From assembly GCF_002966125.1 (NCBI RefSeq), contig NZ_CP027062.1, forward strand, positions 3,086,501-3,150,500: DNA of 64,000 bases, in the 5' to 3' direction. This document shows, piece by piece, positions 7,412-16,496 of this stretch (the stretch's first letter is position 1; each line of letters opens with the position of its first letter). The translations under genes and the position numbers were made by a program. The notes beneath the pieces are model-generated. The model ran no database searches. It saw nothing but the letters and a program-made list of their open reading frames with translations, and was not told the DNA's origin. Source of the DNA: Pukyongia salina. Lineage in GTDB: Bacteria; Bacteroidota; Bacteroidia; Flavobacteriales; Flavobacteriaceae.

Positions 7412-8344
7412 TTACAGTTTTATATTTATGCTATTTGGCGCTAATTCTATTTCCCCGTCCGAACGTACATTAACGTCCTTTAGGATCAACCGCTCCGGTC
7501 GCTCATCTGTGTAGGCTTCTTCCGCAGGAGCAAATACCAGTTCGCCAAGTTTTTCTATCAACCCTACACTTACCTGGTAGGTTTCCGCATCTTTAAAATT
7601 AAGAAAGGCATCCTTTTGTACAACTTCCGGCCCCCCGCGTACCGTGGGTTTTACAATACGTCGCTTTTTCAATAGTCCTAACTGACTCGTTAAGAAAGCC
7701 GTCCTGTGCAATACATCATCCTTTAAGTAATATACCACTTTCCAAAACAAATACGGCAATTGTATGGTGCTTCCCTTTACTTCGGTGACAAACTCGGGGT
7801 CGTGGTCCTGGAAAACGGGCCCGGTGAAAAGAATGATCTTCCTCTGGCCTTCCACCACTTCCTGGTGCAGGATATAATCCTCGATCTTCCGCCATATTCC
7901 CCTGTTTAATCGATCTACCTGTGGCATAGCATTGGTGAAGTAAAATGTAGACTCGGCTGCATCTCTCGCCTTCTCATCGGTATCTCCCCATTGTACGTCC
8001 TCCCGCTTTGTAAGATGACCCTTGTCGAAATCACTTTTTTTAGCCGAATACAACTCACTGCCCAGCTGAAATTCTCCCGGAATCCGTTTGTCTTTTTTCC
8101 AGGCATCTCCGCCGCCTCCAAATAGTTCCTTTCTGGTGATCTTCTTAAAGAGATTACCATCAATATTGGCGGCTGTATAATACGGGAAAAAACGCAGTGG
8201 GTTGTGTAAAAGACTGTAATTGGTATAATCAAGGAAGAAATCTTCCAGCTGCAGGCCTGCTTCACAAAAGCCATCCTGCTCCCGTTTAGAAATGGAGGGG
8301 GGTGCTACTTCTGCAACTTCCAAAAAATGAGTAACGTACGACAT
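7412..8344 (-). CDS. DNA/RNA non-specific endonuclease (NUC1 family), intracellular
   Basis: A protein of 310 residues. The central Endonuclease_NS domain (beta-beta-alpha metal fold) shows YYTAANIDG (residues 56-64), the catalytic motif DKGH at 107-110 (usually DRGH; His110 is the general base), the metal-ligand Asn147 in LNRGIW and Glu155. All catalytic positions look intact. Unlike secreted members such as Serratia nuclease or bacteroidete periplasmic nucleases, there is no signal peptide, so it should be cytoplasmic and toxic unless restrained. The extra N-terminal 50 residues and the C-terminal 100 residues fit no family I know and could be inhibitory or docking regions. It is the first gene of the operon with the CHAT protease. 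Confidence 0.88.
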   Translation of the reverse strand: MSYVTHFLEVAEVAPPSISKREQDGFCEAGLQLEDFFLDYTNYSLLHNPLRFFPYYTAANIDGNLFKKITRKELFGGGGDAWKKDKRIPGEFQLGSELYSAKKSDFDKGHLTKREDVQWGDTDEKARDAAESTFYFTNAMPQVDRLNRGIWRKIEDYILHQEVVEGQRKIILFTGPVFQDHDPEFVTEVKGSTIQLPYLFWKVVYYLKDDVLHRTAFLTSQLGLLKKRRIVKPTVRGGPEVVQKDAFLNFKDAETYQVSVGLIEKLGELVFAPAEEAYTDERPERLILKDVNVRSDGEIELAPNSINIKL

Positions 8345-8581
8345 TCGGTTGTAAAATGATCCGTCTTTAATGGGGGAAGTGCTATCTCAGCTTTTATAAA
8401 GATATGTTATTTTTTTATATCTGTATGAAAATGTGAAAGTTAGTTCATTCATCCTAAGATAGGGACAGTATACTGTCACTATGAACCCGATAGCCATTAA
8501 TTAAACTCAGCTCATGTGCTGGTAGTTGTTCAGCAAAAGGAAAATGGTTTCTGAAGGTCTTGAGCGGAAATAGGGAAATGT
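8345..8581 (-). promoter_or_regulatory. Upstream region of the nuclease-CHAT operon with palindromic operator candidate
   Basis: This 237-base gap holds a perfect 14-bp palindrome GACAGTATACTGTC at 8464-8477, about 120 bases upstream of the nuclease start. A -7-like box TATCTTTA (minus strand, 8404-8397) is one base off the flavobacterial TAnnTTTG consensus. No good -33 TTG is present 19 bases upstream, which suggests an activator- or repressor-dependent promoter. The palindrome could bind a dimeric repressor. No regulator gene lies next to it. Confidence 0.4.
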
Positions 8582-9952
8582 TTATTTCAATACGCGTACC
8601 AGCTGGTCGATGTCTACCTGCTGTTGCTCCCCGCTCTTCATATTTTTAAGGGTGTAGGTCCCGGATTCCATTTCGCTCACCCCGGTAAGCACCACAAAAG
8701 GGATATCGCGCTTGTCGGCATAACTCATTTGCTTGCCCATTTTTGCAGGATCTGGATACATGTCGACAGAGATCCCCTCATCGCGTAATGCACTCACGGC
8801 TCGCATGGCATATTTGGCTTCGGCTTCGCCGAAATTCACAAACAAAGCCCTGGTTCCTTCCAGGACGGTTTTAGGGAACAGCCCTAATTCTTCCATCACG
8901 AGATAGATACGGTCCAATCCGAATGAAATTCCTACCCCGCTAATGTCTTTAAGTCCGAAAATACCGGTAAGGTCGTCATAGCGGCCGCCGCCACCTATAC
9001 TTCCCATCTTTACCTCTTCCGGGGCCGATACTTCAAAAATTGCTCCTGTGTAATAATTAAGTCCGCGGGCCAGGGTAACGTCTATTTCGAGGGTAGCCGA
9101 TTTCAATTCGAGTTCGGCTATGGTTTCAACTATGAATTCCATTTCGTCCATCCCTTGCAGCCCGGTTTCGGAAGTAGCCAGCAGCTCTCTCAGGGTTTTT
9201 ATTTTTTCTGAAACCGTCCCGGTTATATGGAACAAGGGTTCGAGCTTAGCGATAGCGGCTTCAGAAATTCCCTTTTCACGCATCTCAGTTTTTACCTTCT
9301 CCTCTCCTATCTTATCCAGTTTATCCAGCGCTACGGTGAAATCAATTAGTTTATCCTCTGCCCCGATCACTTCGGCGATCCCCGAAAGCAACTTCCGGTT
9401 GTTCATTTTAATCACCGTATTCCGAAGGTTTAAATGGGTAAAGACCGAATCGTAAAGCTGCACGAATTCCACTTCCTGCCACAGCGATCTGCTCCCTACT
9501 ACATCGGCATCGCATTGATAAAACTCTCTGAAACGCCCTTTCTGCGGCCGGTCTGCCCGCCAAACGGGTTGTATCTGGTAACGTTTAAAGGGTAAGGTGA
9601 TCTCGTTCTGGTGCTGCACCACATAACGTGCGAAAGGAACGGTTAGGTCGTAACGCAAGGCTTTTTCGGAGATCTGCCCGGTTAGCGCAGCACTGTCTTG
9701 TGCTTTCAGTGCATCAGGATCTGCTTTTCGCAGGTAATCTCCGCTATTGAGTATCTTGAATATAAGTCGGTCTCCTTCTTCTCCGTACTTTCCCATCAGG
9801 GTTTCACTGTTCTCGAAAGAAGGGGTTTCTATAGGTTGAAAGCCAAATCGTTCGAAATCCCTCTGTATCACATCGATGATATAGTTGCGTTTTACAACTT
9901 CACTCGGACTAAAATCGCGGGTTCCTTTCGGTATGGAGGGTTTGGTAGACAC
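8582..9952 (-). CDS. hisS: Histidine--tRNA ligase
   Basis: A protein of 456 residues, full length for a class II histidyl-tRNA synthetase, which charges tRNA-His in the cytoplasm. It opens with the typical [10 protein letters not shown]. Motif 2 is in the [19 protein letters not shown] segment, the histidine-specific loop is seen as [12 protein letters not shown], followed by GGGGRYDDL, and motif 3 is [11 protein letters not shown]. The C-terminal anticodon-binding domain covers about residues 360-456. It stands alone, divergent from the permease gene. A candidate -7 box (GATATTTG on the minus strand near 10009-10016) is one base off consensus with a poor -33. Confidence 0.97.
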   Translation of the reverse strand: MSTKPSIPKGTRDFSPSEVVKRNYIIDVIQRDFERFGFQPIETPSFENSETLMGKYGEEGDRLIFKILNSGDYLRKADPDALKAQDSAALTGQISEKALRYDLTVPFARYVVQHQNEITLPFKRYQIQPVWRADRPQKGRFREFYQCDADVVGSRSLWQEVEFVQLYDSVFTHLNLRNTVIKMNNRKLLSGIAEVIGAEDKLIDFTVALDKLDKIGEEKVKTEMREKGISEAAIAKLEPLFHITGTVSEKIKTLRELLATSETGLQGMDEMEFIVETIAELELKSATLEIDVTLARGLNYYTGAIFEVSAPEEVKMGSIGGGGRYDDLTGIFGLKDISGVGISFGLDRIYLVMEELGLFPKTVLEGTRALFVNFGEAEAKYAMRAVSALRDEGISVDMYPDPAKMGKQMSYADKRDIPFVVLTGVSEMESGTYTLKNMKSGEQQQVDIDQLVRVLK

Positions 9953-10074
9953 AGACGGCTATGTTATATGTTATGTGTGATGGTAAATTGGCAATAACTG
10001 CTGCAAATATCTTAAAATTAATGGTAACTTTATAAGCGGTTTTTAGTCTAATTACAAACCACAACAGCAAAAGC

Positions 10075-11322
10075 ATGTTTTCACTCTTCAGGGAAAATGT
10101 AAGGATCGCTCTCGATTCTATTAAGAGTCAGCTACTTCGAACCATTCTCACCATTATAATCATTGGTATAGGTATCTGGGCCCTGGTGGGGATACTAAGC
10201 GCTGTGAAAGCACTGGAGAATACCATTTCCAGCGATTTTGCCTCTATGGGAGCCAATACCTTTAATATTCAGCGATACGAATTTGGGGTAACGGTACAAC
10301 GTGGAAACCAGGGGGAAACCCAGAAGATAAATCCCATCATTAGTTATAATGATACTAAAGAATTTGTAGACAGATATAGTTTCCCCTATGCACAAACCTC
10401 AATTTCCTTTCGTGGAACAGGTTCGGCAGAAATAAAATATGGTAACGAAAAGACCGATCCGGATATCCAGGTCTACGGCGTAAATGAACACTACCTGGAA
10501 AACACCGGTACCGAAGTAGCCAGGGGACGTGCGTTTACATTCTTCGATATTGAAAACAATAATAAGGTCTGCCTCATTGGTTCCGATTTTGAAAAAGGGC
10601 TGTTTAAGAACGACGACCCTATCAATAAGACCGTGAGCATTCGCGGGGTGAAATTCAAGGTCATTGGGATATTGGAATCTAAAGGATCTACCTTTGGTAA
10701 TAACCAGGACTTGAAAGTTCTCATCCCTATTAAAATAGCGCGTAGCATCTTCACCCAGCCTAATATCAACTATACCATTAGTGTTAAGGTAGACGATAAG
10801 GCGATGATGGCCGGAGCGCAGGACGATGCCATCGTTACCTTCAGAAATATTCGCGGACTCAACCCTATTGAAGAGAATAACTTTGGTATTGAGCGTAGTG
10901 ACGACCTCATTAACCGTATCACACAGATCACAGGGGTACTTTCGTTAGCAGCCTGGATCATTAGTTTTATAACCATCTTAGGTTCTTCCATCGCCTTGAT
11001 GAATATCATGCTGGTATCTGTAACCGAACGCACTAGGGAGATAGGAGTACGAAAGGCCATGGGCGCTAAAAGAGGAACCATTGCCACCCAGTTTTTTATG
11101 GAAACCATAGTGATAGGGCAATTAGGAAGTATCCTGGGTATTATCTTAGGCCTGGGCACAGGACTGGCATTTGCGGCTATATTCGACTTTAAATTCTCGC
11201 CGCCCTGGATGGCAATGATTGGGGCCACCATCATCTCCTTTGGCACCGCCCTGCTCGCAGGACTATATCCTGCTACCAAAGCTGCTCGCCTCGACCCTAT
11301 TGAAAGTCTTCGGTACGAATAA
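10075..11322 (+). CDS. ABC transporter permease, MacB/FtsX family
   Basis: A protein of 415 residues with the MacB permease layout: a first membrane helix at about residues 24-47, a large periplasmic MacB core domain (about 50-270), then three membrane helices making the FtsX domain (about 285-310, 335-365, 380-405). The motif TREIGVRKAMGA after the second helix and the C-terminal KAARLDPIESLRYE are family hallmarks. Such permeases act as mechanotransmission devices with a separate ATPase and often an outer-membrane partner. No ATPase gene is adjacent here, so the partner must be encoded elsewhere. It is monocistronic and divergent from hisS. Confidence 0.92.
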   Translation: MFSLFRENVRIALDSIKSQLLRTILTIIIIGIGIWALVGILSAVKALENTISSDFASMGANTFNIQRYEFGVTVQRGNQGETQKINPIISYNDTKEFVDRYSFPYAQTSISFRGTGSAEIKYGNEKTDPDIQVYGVNEHYLENTGTEVARGRAFTFFDIENNNKVCLIGSDFEKGLFKNDDPINKTVSIRGVKFKVIGILESKGSTFGNNQDLKVLIPIKIARSIFTQPNINYTISVKVDDKAMMAGAQDDAIVTFRNIRGLNPIEENNFGIERSDDLINRITQITGVLSLAAWIISFITILGSSIALMNIMLVSVTERTREIGVRKAMGAKRGTIATQFFMETIVIGQLGSILGIILGLGTGLAFAAIFDFKFSPPWMAMIGATIISFGTALLAGLYPATKAARLDPIESLRYE

Positions 11323-11380
11323 GTGAATTGAGGTGTTTACAATGACGATTGGGAGGGAGTAGTTATGAAGAGAACCACTT

Positions 11381-11863
11381 TTATTCTTCCTCCGAATTCA
11401 GTACTTCTTCAAAATACCGGTACCACTCACCCTTGCTAATATTGCTGCCCATCATGATGAGTTTGAAGATCTCGGCCTCTTTATCCTCGGTAAAGGCGCG
11501 GCTTGCTTCGTAGAAATCTATTTCATCATTCAGGAAGTTCTTCAGCAGCCACTGAAAGCCTTCATTGGTAGTGATATCACGTGAGGGATCATTCACCTTA
11601 ATGCCGATAAGCTTCATTTCGGTGGGTTCTATCTTAAACAGGAATAATTGCTGAGCATCGATCTTTTCGAGATATTCGGCGTTGCGCAGTACACCCTCCC
11701 ACACCAGATCGCTAAAAACGTCGAGTTCCTCCTCGGCCACCTGGGGTTTGTCCTTCTTGAGTTGCTCCCATTCGTCTGCCGTGATAGACTGCGTAGCGAG
11801 AAAACGTGCAAATTCTTCGTGCAGTTCTTCCAGTTGTTCTTTTGTTAGCCTAATGTATTTCAT
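11381..11863 (-). CDS. Conserved flavobacterial protein, DUF6495-like
   Basis: A 160-residue acidic cytoplasmic protein starting MKYIRLTKEQLEELHEEF, with no signal or membrane segment. The whole sequence looks like the DUF6495 family I associate with Flavobacteriaceae; function unknown, and my family naming is from memory. It lies downstream of the ribosomal protein operon but is separated from it by a strong terminator whose T-tract abuts its start codon, so it is probably transcribed by read-through or by a promoter overlapping that hairpin. No ribosome-binding site is obvious in the A/T run ahead of the ATG. Confidence 0.75.
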   Translation of the reverse strand: MKYIRLTKEQLEELHEEFARFLATQSITADEWEQLKKDKPQVAEEELDVFSDLVWEGVLRNAEYLEKIDAQQLFLFKIEPTEMKLIGIKVNDPSRDITTNEGFQWLLKNFLNDEIDFYEASRAFTEDKEAEIFKLIMMGSNISKGEWYRYFEEVLNSEEE

Positions 11864-11892
11864 AAAAAAAAATGCGCTCCTGTATGGAGCGC
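11864..11892 (-). terminator. Intrinsic terminator after rplI
   Basis: The stem GCGCTCC (11874-11880) pairs with GGAGCGC (11886-11892) around a 5-base loop. On the minus strand it is followed by A then a nine-T run (11872-11864). It closes the rpsF-rpsR-rplI transcript. The T-run touches the ATG of the next gene at 11863. Confidence 0.85.
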
Positions 11893-11940
11893 AAATTTAA
11901 TGTTTAACCATCGATGATCAACTAAATGATCACCTATTTG

Positions 11941-12393
11941 TTATTTTGCTTCTGCTACTACGTCGAAGGAGAAGTTGGAAACAACATCCCTGTGAAAACG
12001 AATAGAAGCCTCGTAGTTACCGGTTCTTTTAATTGAACCCCCGGCAATGGAGATATATTTCTTTTCGATGGTCACGCCTTCTTTTTCAAGAGCTTCTGCA
12101 AGATCGGCATTGGTTACAGATCCGAAGAGTTTATCCCCTTCTCCTGCCTTAGCAGCGATCTTTAATTCAATGTCGTTTAATTTGTCTGCCTCCTTTTGTG
12201 CGTCTTCAATAACTTTTTGCTCTTTAAAAGCACGTTGTTTTAAAGTCTCTGCCAATACTTTCTTTGCAGAAGGCGTCGCCAGAACCGCATATCCCTGAGG
12301 GATAAGGTAATTTCTTCCGTATCCGTTCTTTACTGTAACCAGGTCATCAGTAAATCCAAGATTCTCTACGTCTTTTTTAAGTATAAGTTCCAT
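11941..12393 (-). CDS. rplI: 50S ribosomal protein L9
   Basis: A 150-residue protein, normal length for L9, a two-domain 23S rRNA-binding protein. The N-terminal signature MELILKKDVENLGFTDDLVTVKNGYGRNYLIPQGYA is read in several pieces, including GYGRNYLIP at about residues 24-32. A long connecting helix (about 41-75) leads to the C-terminal domain. It is the last gene of the rpsF-rpsR-rplI operon, 15 bases after rpsR. Confidence 0.97.
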   Translation of the reverse strand: MELILKKDVENLGFTDDLVTVKNGYGRNYLIPQGYAVLATPSAKKVLAETLKQRAFKEQKVIEDAQKEADKLNDIELKIAAKAGEGDKLFGSVTNADLAEALEKEGVTIEKKYISIAGGSIKRTGNYEASIRFHRDVVSNFSFDVVAEAK

Positions 12394-12408
12394 AATCCTG
12401 TCTGCTTT

Positions 12409-12705
12409 TTATTTTAATAAATCGGCCACATACGGCATTAATGCCAGGTGACGCGCTCTTTTTACAGCCACGGCAACCTTACGCTGATACTTTAGCGAAG
12501 TTCCTGTTAGCCTGCGAGGCAAGATCTTACCTTGCTCGTTCACAAATTTCAGAAGGAAATCAGGATCTTTGTAATCTACATACTTGATACCCGACTTTTT
12601 AAAGCGACAATACTTCTTCGCTTTAGTGGTCTCTATATTAAGGGGAGTAAGATATCTTATCTCTCCGTCTTTTTTTCCTTTAGCTTGTTGTTGTAATGTA
12701 GCCAT
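12409..12705 (-). CDS. rpsR: 30S ribosomal protein S18
   Basis: A 98-residue S18, slightly longer than the E. coli protein because of an N-terminal extension typical of Bacteroidota. Recognisable segments are [41 protein letters not shown] and [30 protein letters not shown], each read piecewise here. S18 binds S6 in the platform of the small subunit. It starts 2 bases after the rpsF stop and so is translationally coupled. Confidence 0.97.
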   Translation of the reverse strand: MATLQQQAKGKKDGEIRYLTPLNIETTKAKKYCRFKKSGIKYVDYKDPDFLLKFVNEQGKILPRRLTGTSLKYQRKVAVAVKRARHLALMPYVADLLK

Positions 12706-12707
12706 AA

Positions 12708-13046
12708 TTATGCGTTTTGCTTGTTACGGGTTCTTCTTTTCTCAGCCCATGCGATGGCATGTTTATCAAGCTTTACGGTTAAGTAACGCATGATACGCTC
12801 GTCTCTACGGAATGCTAGTTCCATTTCGTTGATGGCATCGCCTTCAACAGTGTACTCGAACAAGTGGTAAAAACCACTTTTCTTGTGTTGGATCGGGTAG
12901 GCCAGCTTTTTCAGCCCCCAATCTTCTTTCGATATCATCTTAGCACCTCTAGAAACAAGAATATCTTCGTATTTCTTAACTGTTTCCTTTATCTGCTCTT
13001 CAGATAAAACGGGATTTAAGATGAAAACAGTTTCATAATGATTCAT
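12708..13046 (-). CDS. rpsF: 30S ribosomal protein S6
   Basis: A 112-residue S6. [12 protein letters not shown] and the downstream [19 protein letters not shown] are family signatures, and [16 protein letters not shown] closes the ferredoxin-like fold. It is the first gene of the conserved rpsF-rpsR-rplI operon on the minus strand. A textbook flavobacterial promoter lies about 50 bases upstream. Confidence 0.97.
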   Translation of the reverse strand: MNHYETVFILNPVLSEEQIKETVKKYEDILVSRGAKMISKEDWGLKKLAYPIQHKKSGFYHLFEYTVEGDAINEMELAFRRDERIMRYLTVKLDKHAIAWAEKRRTRNKQNA

Positions 13047-13095
13047 AAATAGTACTTTATGTGTTTACTACTCTCAGCGCTTTGCCAAGAGCGTG

Positions 13096-13126
13096 CAAAA
13101 ATACTATTTTATTTATAATTATCAAA
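13096..13126 (-). promoter_or_regulatory. Promoter of the rpsF operon
   Basis: On the minus strand, TTTG (13126-13123), exactly 19 bases, then TATTTTTG (13103-13096): a perfect match to the Bacteroidota TTG-N19-TAnnTTTG promoter. The leader to the rpsF start at 13046 would be about 40 bases. Confidence 0.85.
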
Positions 13127-13273
13127 GATTGAAGGGATTATCTACACAGGTGAAAAAGCAAAGATTTTTCTTACAGAAAATGATGAAACGGACAATATTA
13201 ACGACAAAAGTTAAAAAAACTTGCAGTTCATCGATTTTTTAGTTATCATTGCCTTAAAGAAAACAGTGTTACA

Positions 13274-13987
13274 GTGGACAAACCAATCCTAAAGTGTGCA
13301 ATTGTTGATGATTCTACTTTGCAACGACTATCCATCGTTAAGCTGATAGAGAATCATCCGTCGTTAGACCTTGTAGCCGAGTACAATAACGCCATTGAGG
13401 CGAAAATGGGGCTTGCTACAACTAATATCGACCTTATCTTTTTAGATATCGAGATGCCGATCCTTTCTGGTTTCGACCTCCTCGATGATCTTACCCATAA
13501 ACCACAGATCATCTTTGTAACGGGTAAAACCAAATACGCCTTCAAGGCTTTCGATTACGATGCCGTGGATTACCTTCGGAAACCGATCTCTAAAGACCGT
13601 TTCCTGAATGCCGTTCATAAGGCGATCACCAACTACAAACTTAAGAACGATGAAGGCTTCGACGAAGAAGACTTTATCTTCGTGAAGAGTAACCTTAAAA
13701 AACGTAAGGTCTTTCTCAACGAACTACGCTATATCGAGGCGCTGGGAGACTACGTAAAACTGGTTACAGAGCATGATGCCCTGGTGGTTCTTTCTACCAT
13801 GAAGGCCTTCGAAGCCCTGTTGCCAAGCGATCGCTTCCTTCGTATCCATAAATCCTATATAGTGAACCTGGATAAGGTGGAACGTTACAACAGCAAGGTG
13901 ATCGAACTGGACCAGGAACAACTGCCTTTAAGCAGGAATCGCAAAGCCGAACTGGCCGAAGCCCTGGCTGCTACCATGCGTAATTAA
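13274..13987 (+). CDS. LytTR-family response regulator
   Basis: A protein of 237 residues with a GTG start. The receiver domain (about 1-125) has the acidic pair at residues 12-13, phospho-acceptor Asp58 in IFLDIEMP and the conserved Lys in VTGKTKYA. The C-terminal LytTR DNA-binding domain (about 135-235) has FLNELRYIEALGDYVKL and RFLRIHKSYIVNLDKV. These regulators usually pair with a membrane histidine kinase of the LytS/His_kinase type; none is adjacent, so this is an orphan. Its last 4 bases overlap the 3' end of priA, which is convergent. Confidence 0.95.
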   Translation: MDKPILKCAIVDDSTLQRLSIVKLIENHPSLDLVAEYNNAIEAKMGLATTNIDLIFLDIEMPILSGFDLLDDLTHKPQIIFVTGKTKYAFKAFDYDAVDYLRKPISKDRFLNAVHKAITNYKLKNDEGFDEEDFIFVKSNLKKRKVFLNELRYIEALGDYVKLVTEHDALVVLSTMKAFEALLPSDRFLRIHKSYIVNLDKVERYNSKVIELDQEQLPLSRNRKAELAEALAATMRN

Positions 13988-16434
13988 TAATTATCTACAT
14001 CTATACTTAACTTAACGGTAGAGAATTCCTTCACCGAGTTGAAACTGCGTACCGCTTTTTCAATAAAGATCTTTGTTTTCGCTACAGATTGCTGCCTGGG
14101 GATCTTAACCAGCAGGTTCGTGATGAATAAATTGCGTATTCTGCCTACCGGTGGGGCCTCAGGCCCTAATACATGTTCCTTCAGTTTTGTTTGAAGTAAA
14201 GCCGCAAACCATACAGCCGATTTTTGCATTTTGTTGTAATTCCGGTCGCGCAAGGTGATCTTTATCGTGCGGTAATACGGGGGATATTTGTACTGGTAGC
14301 GTTGTTCGGCCTCATCTTTATACATCCCCTCATAATCGTTCACACTTAACTGCTGTAATATGGTGTGATACGGATTGTACGTTTGTATGAGCACCTTTCC
14401 CCTTTTCTCGGTGCGGCCCGCCCGGCCGGCTACCTGCTGCAGTAACTGAAAACTTCGTTCATGAGCCCTGAAATCGGGAAAATTTAGCAAATTATCGGCA
14501 TTCATCACCCCTACCAACCCAATATTCCTGAAATCCAGTCCTTTAGCCAGCATCTGGGTGCCCACTATGATATCGATCTCCCGGTTCTCTATAGCATCTA
14601 TCAGCTTCGAATGGGCGTGCTTTCGCCTGGTGGTATCCTGGTCCATGCGCCCTACCTCGTGATTGGGGAACAAACTCCGTACCTCCGTTTCTATCTGCTC
14701 TGTCCCAAATCCTTTTGTGTCAAGGGTTTCACTTCCGCAGGCCATACAACTTATTAGCATCGCCATATGATAACCACAGTAATGGCATCGCAGCTCATTC
14801 TTATACTGGTGATAGGTTAAACTCACATCACAATTAGGACATTGAGGCGCTGTTCCGCAGGTAGTGCACTCAACAAAAGGCGAAAAACCCCGGCGGTTCT
14901 GAAACAGGATCACCTGGTCGCCACTTTCCAGCACTTCCTTCATCTCCTCTAACAAACGGTCGCTAAAATGGCCATTCATTTGTTTTTTCCTGTGCTTTTC
15001 TTTTATATCAACCAGCTCTATATCGGGCATAAGCACATTCCCATATCTTTGGGTAAGTTGTACCAGTCCATATTTTCCTGCCTTGGCATTGAAATAACTT
15101 TCCAGTGATGGCGTGGCCGAACCTAGCAAGGTCTTGGCTCCGTGCAGATTTCCCAAAACCACAGCTGCATCCCTGGCGTGATAACGCGGTGCAGGGCTAA
15201 ACTGCTTAAAGCTGGTTTCGTGGGCCTCGTCGACGATGATGAGTCCGAGTTTGCTAAATGGTAAAAAGAGCGACGAACGCGCCCCGATAATGATCTGGGC
15301 CTTAGGTTTGTTCCGGAGCACATTATGCCACACTTCCACACGCTCATTCAGGGTGTATTTTGAATGGTACACCGAAATACTTTCACCAAAATATTCCTGC
15401 AGCCTGCTTATCAATTGGGTGGTTAACGCGATCTCCGGCAACATATAGAGTACCTGTTTCCCCATTTTCAACATATCCGATATCAGGTCTACGTAGATCT
15501 CTGTCTTCCCACTGGAAGTTACCCCATGCAGTAAGGTCACATCCTGTTGTGTAAAACTTTCTTTTATTTCTGAAAGGGCCTTTTCCTGGGCCTCATTGAG
15601 TTGTTTCGTTTCCGAACCTTCCGGCCCGGCATAGTTCACCCGGTCGCGATGGATGTAATACTCTTCCAGGATTCCTTTATCGATCAGCGTTTTTAATGTA
15701 GCTGCATTCGAATTGCTTTTTTTCTGAAGTAGTACCGAACTCACGGGTTTCTTCTCCCCGGCGTTCAGCATAAAAAGGGTCATGAGCACCTCCTTTTGCT
15801 TGGGCGCTCTGCTTAGCGAATCCAGTAATTCCTGTAAATTCGCTTCCGAAGAAAATTCTCTGGCAAGCCGCACATAACGAACCAACCTGGGGGTGTACTT
15901 TTCCACGACCGCCTCCTCTACTTCAACAATTCCTTTTAACAATAATTGCTGAATTACCTTCACCACATTTCGCTTGTCTAAAATTGACCGCACATCGTTA
16001 ATATGAAGACTGGACTGATGCTGCAGGGCTTCATACACCAGGAATTCCTCATCGGTGAACGATGCTTCATCGGCAGTTGCAGTTGCAGACAATTTAATGA
16101 TGGTCTCACTTTCAAGTAGGAAGGCACTAGGTAGTCCCGCTCTCACCACCTCCCCCAGGGTACACATATAATAAGAGGCCATCCATTGCCAATGCTCCAG
16201 TTGCAGGGAATTAACGATGGGTTCTTCGTCCAGGATCTGGTCGATGGACTTTGTTTCATAGCCAATGGGCGCTTCTGTATGTACCTGAAACACGATGCCG
16301 GTGTACACCTTCGATTTACCAAAAGGTACCGCTACGCGCATTCCCGGTTTTAAAAACCGCGCTTCATGCACGTTCACACTATAGGTGAACGATTGCTTTA
16401 AAGGAATGGGTAAAATAACATCAATGAAGTACAC
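13984..16434 (-). CDS. priA: Primosomal protein N' (replication restart helicase PriA)
   Basis: A protein of 816 residues, normal for bacteroidete PriA. The N-terminal 3'BD and winged-helix parts (about 1-190) are followed by the helicase core. Walker A is GVTSSGKT at about residues 304-311, DEAH box as VDEAHETSF, and GSATPSLESY for motif III. A zinc-binding insertion has paired cysteines in CTTCG, CPNC, CHYC and CMACG. Late motifs are GTQMLAKGLDF and QQVAGRAGR. PriA reloads the replisome at collapsed forks. It is monocistronic with a 62-base gap to the next upstream gene on the right being the DUF2147 gene's end at 16497. Confidence 0.97.
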   Translation of the reverse strand: MYFIDVILPIPLKQSFTYSVNVHEARFLKPGMRVAVPFGKSKVYTGIVFQVHTEAPIGYETKSIDQILDEEPIVNSLQLEHWQWMASYYMCTLGEVVRAGLPSAFLLESETIIKLSATATADEASFTDEEFLVYEALQHQSSLHINDVRSILDKRNVVKVIQQLLLKGIVEVEEAVVEKYTPRLVRYVRLAREFSSEANLQELLDSLSRAPKQKEVLMTLFMLNAGEKKPVSSVLLQKKSNSNAATLKTLIDKGILEEYYIHRDRVNYAGPEGSETKQLNEAQEKALSEIKESFTQQDVTLLHGVTSSGKTEIYVDLISDMLKMGKQVLYMLPEIALTTQLISRLQEYFGESISVYHSKYTLNERVEVWHNVLRNKPKAQIIIGARSSLFLPFSKLGLIIVDEAHETSFKQFSPAPRYHARDAAVVLGNLHGAKTLLGSATPSLESYFNAKAGKYGLVQLTQRYGNVLMPDIELVDIKEKHRKKQMNGHFSDRLLEEMKEVLESGDQVILFQNRRGFSPFVECTTCGTAPQCPNCDVSLTYHQYKNELRCHYCGYHMAMLISCMACGSETLDTKGFGTEQIETEVRSLFPNHEVGRMDQDTTRRKHAHSKLIDAIENREIDIIVGTQMLAKGLDFRNIGLVGVMNADNLLNFPDFRAHERSFQLLQQVAGRAGRTEKRGKVLIQTYNPYHTILQQLSVNDYEGMYKDEAEQRYQYKYPPYYRTIKITLRDRNYNKMQKSAVWFAALLQTKLKEHVLGPEAPPVGRIRNLFITNLLVKIPRQQSVAKTKIFIEKAVRSFNSVKEFSTVKLSIDVDNY

Positions 16435-16496
16435 GGTATAAAAGTAAAAAAGGCCATTCAGATTATGAACGACCTGCGCAAGCGTTTATAAACAAT

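Noticed and set aside
5457-8344. CHAT protease as part of a CRISPR type III-E (Craspase) system
   Set aside because: No Cas7-11-like gene, no TPR region fused to the CHAT domain and no CRISPR repeats are present in the window.
10770-11279. Minus-strand frame of 169 codons inside the permease gene
   Set aside because: The plus strand encodes a full-length MacB/FtsX permease with all family motifs; the antisense frame has no domain.
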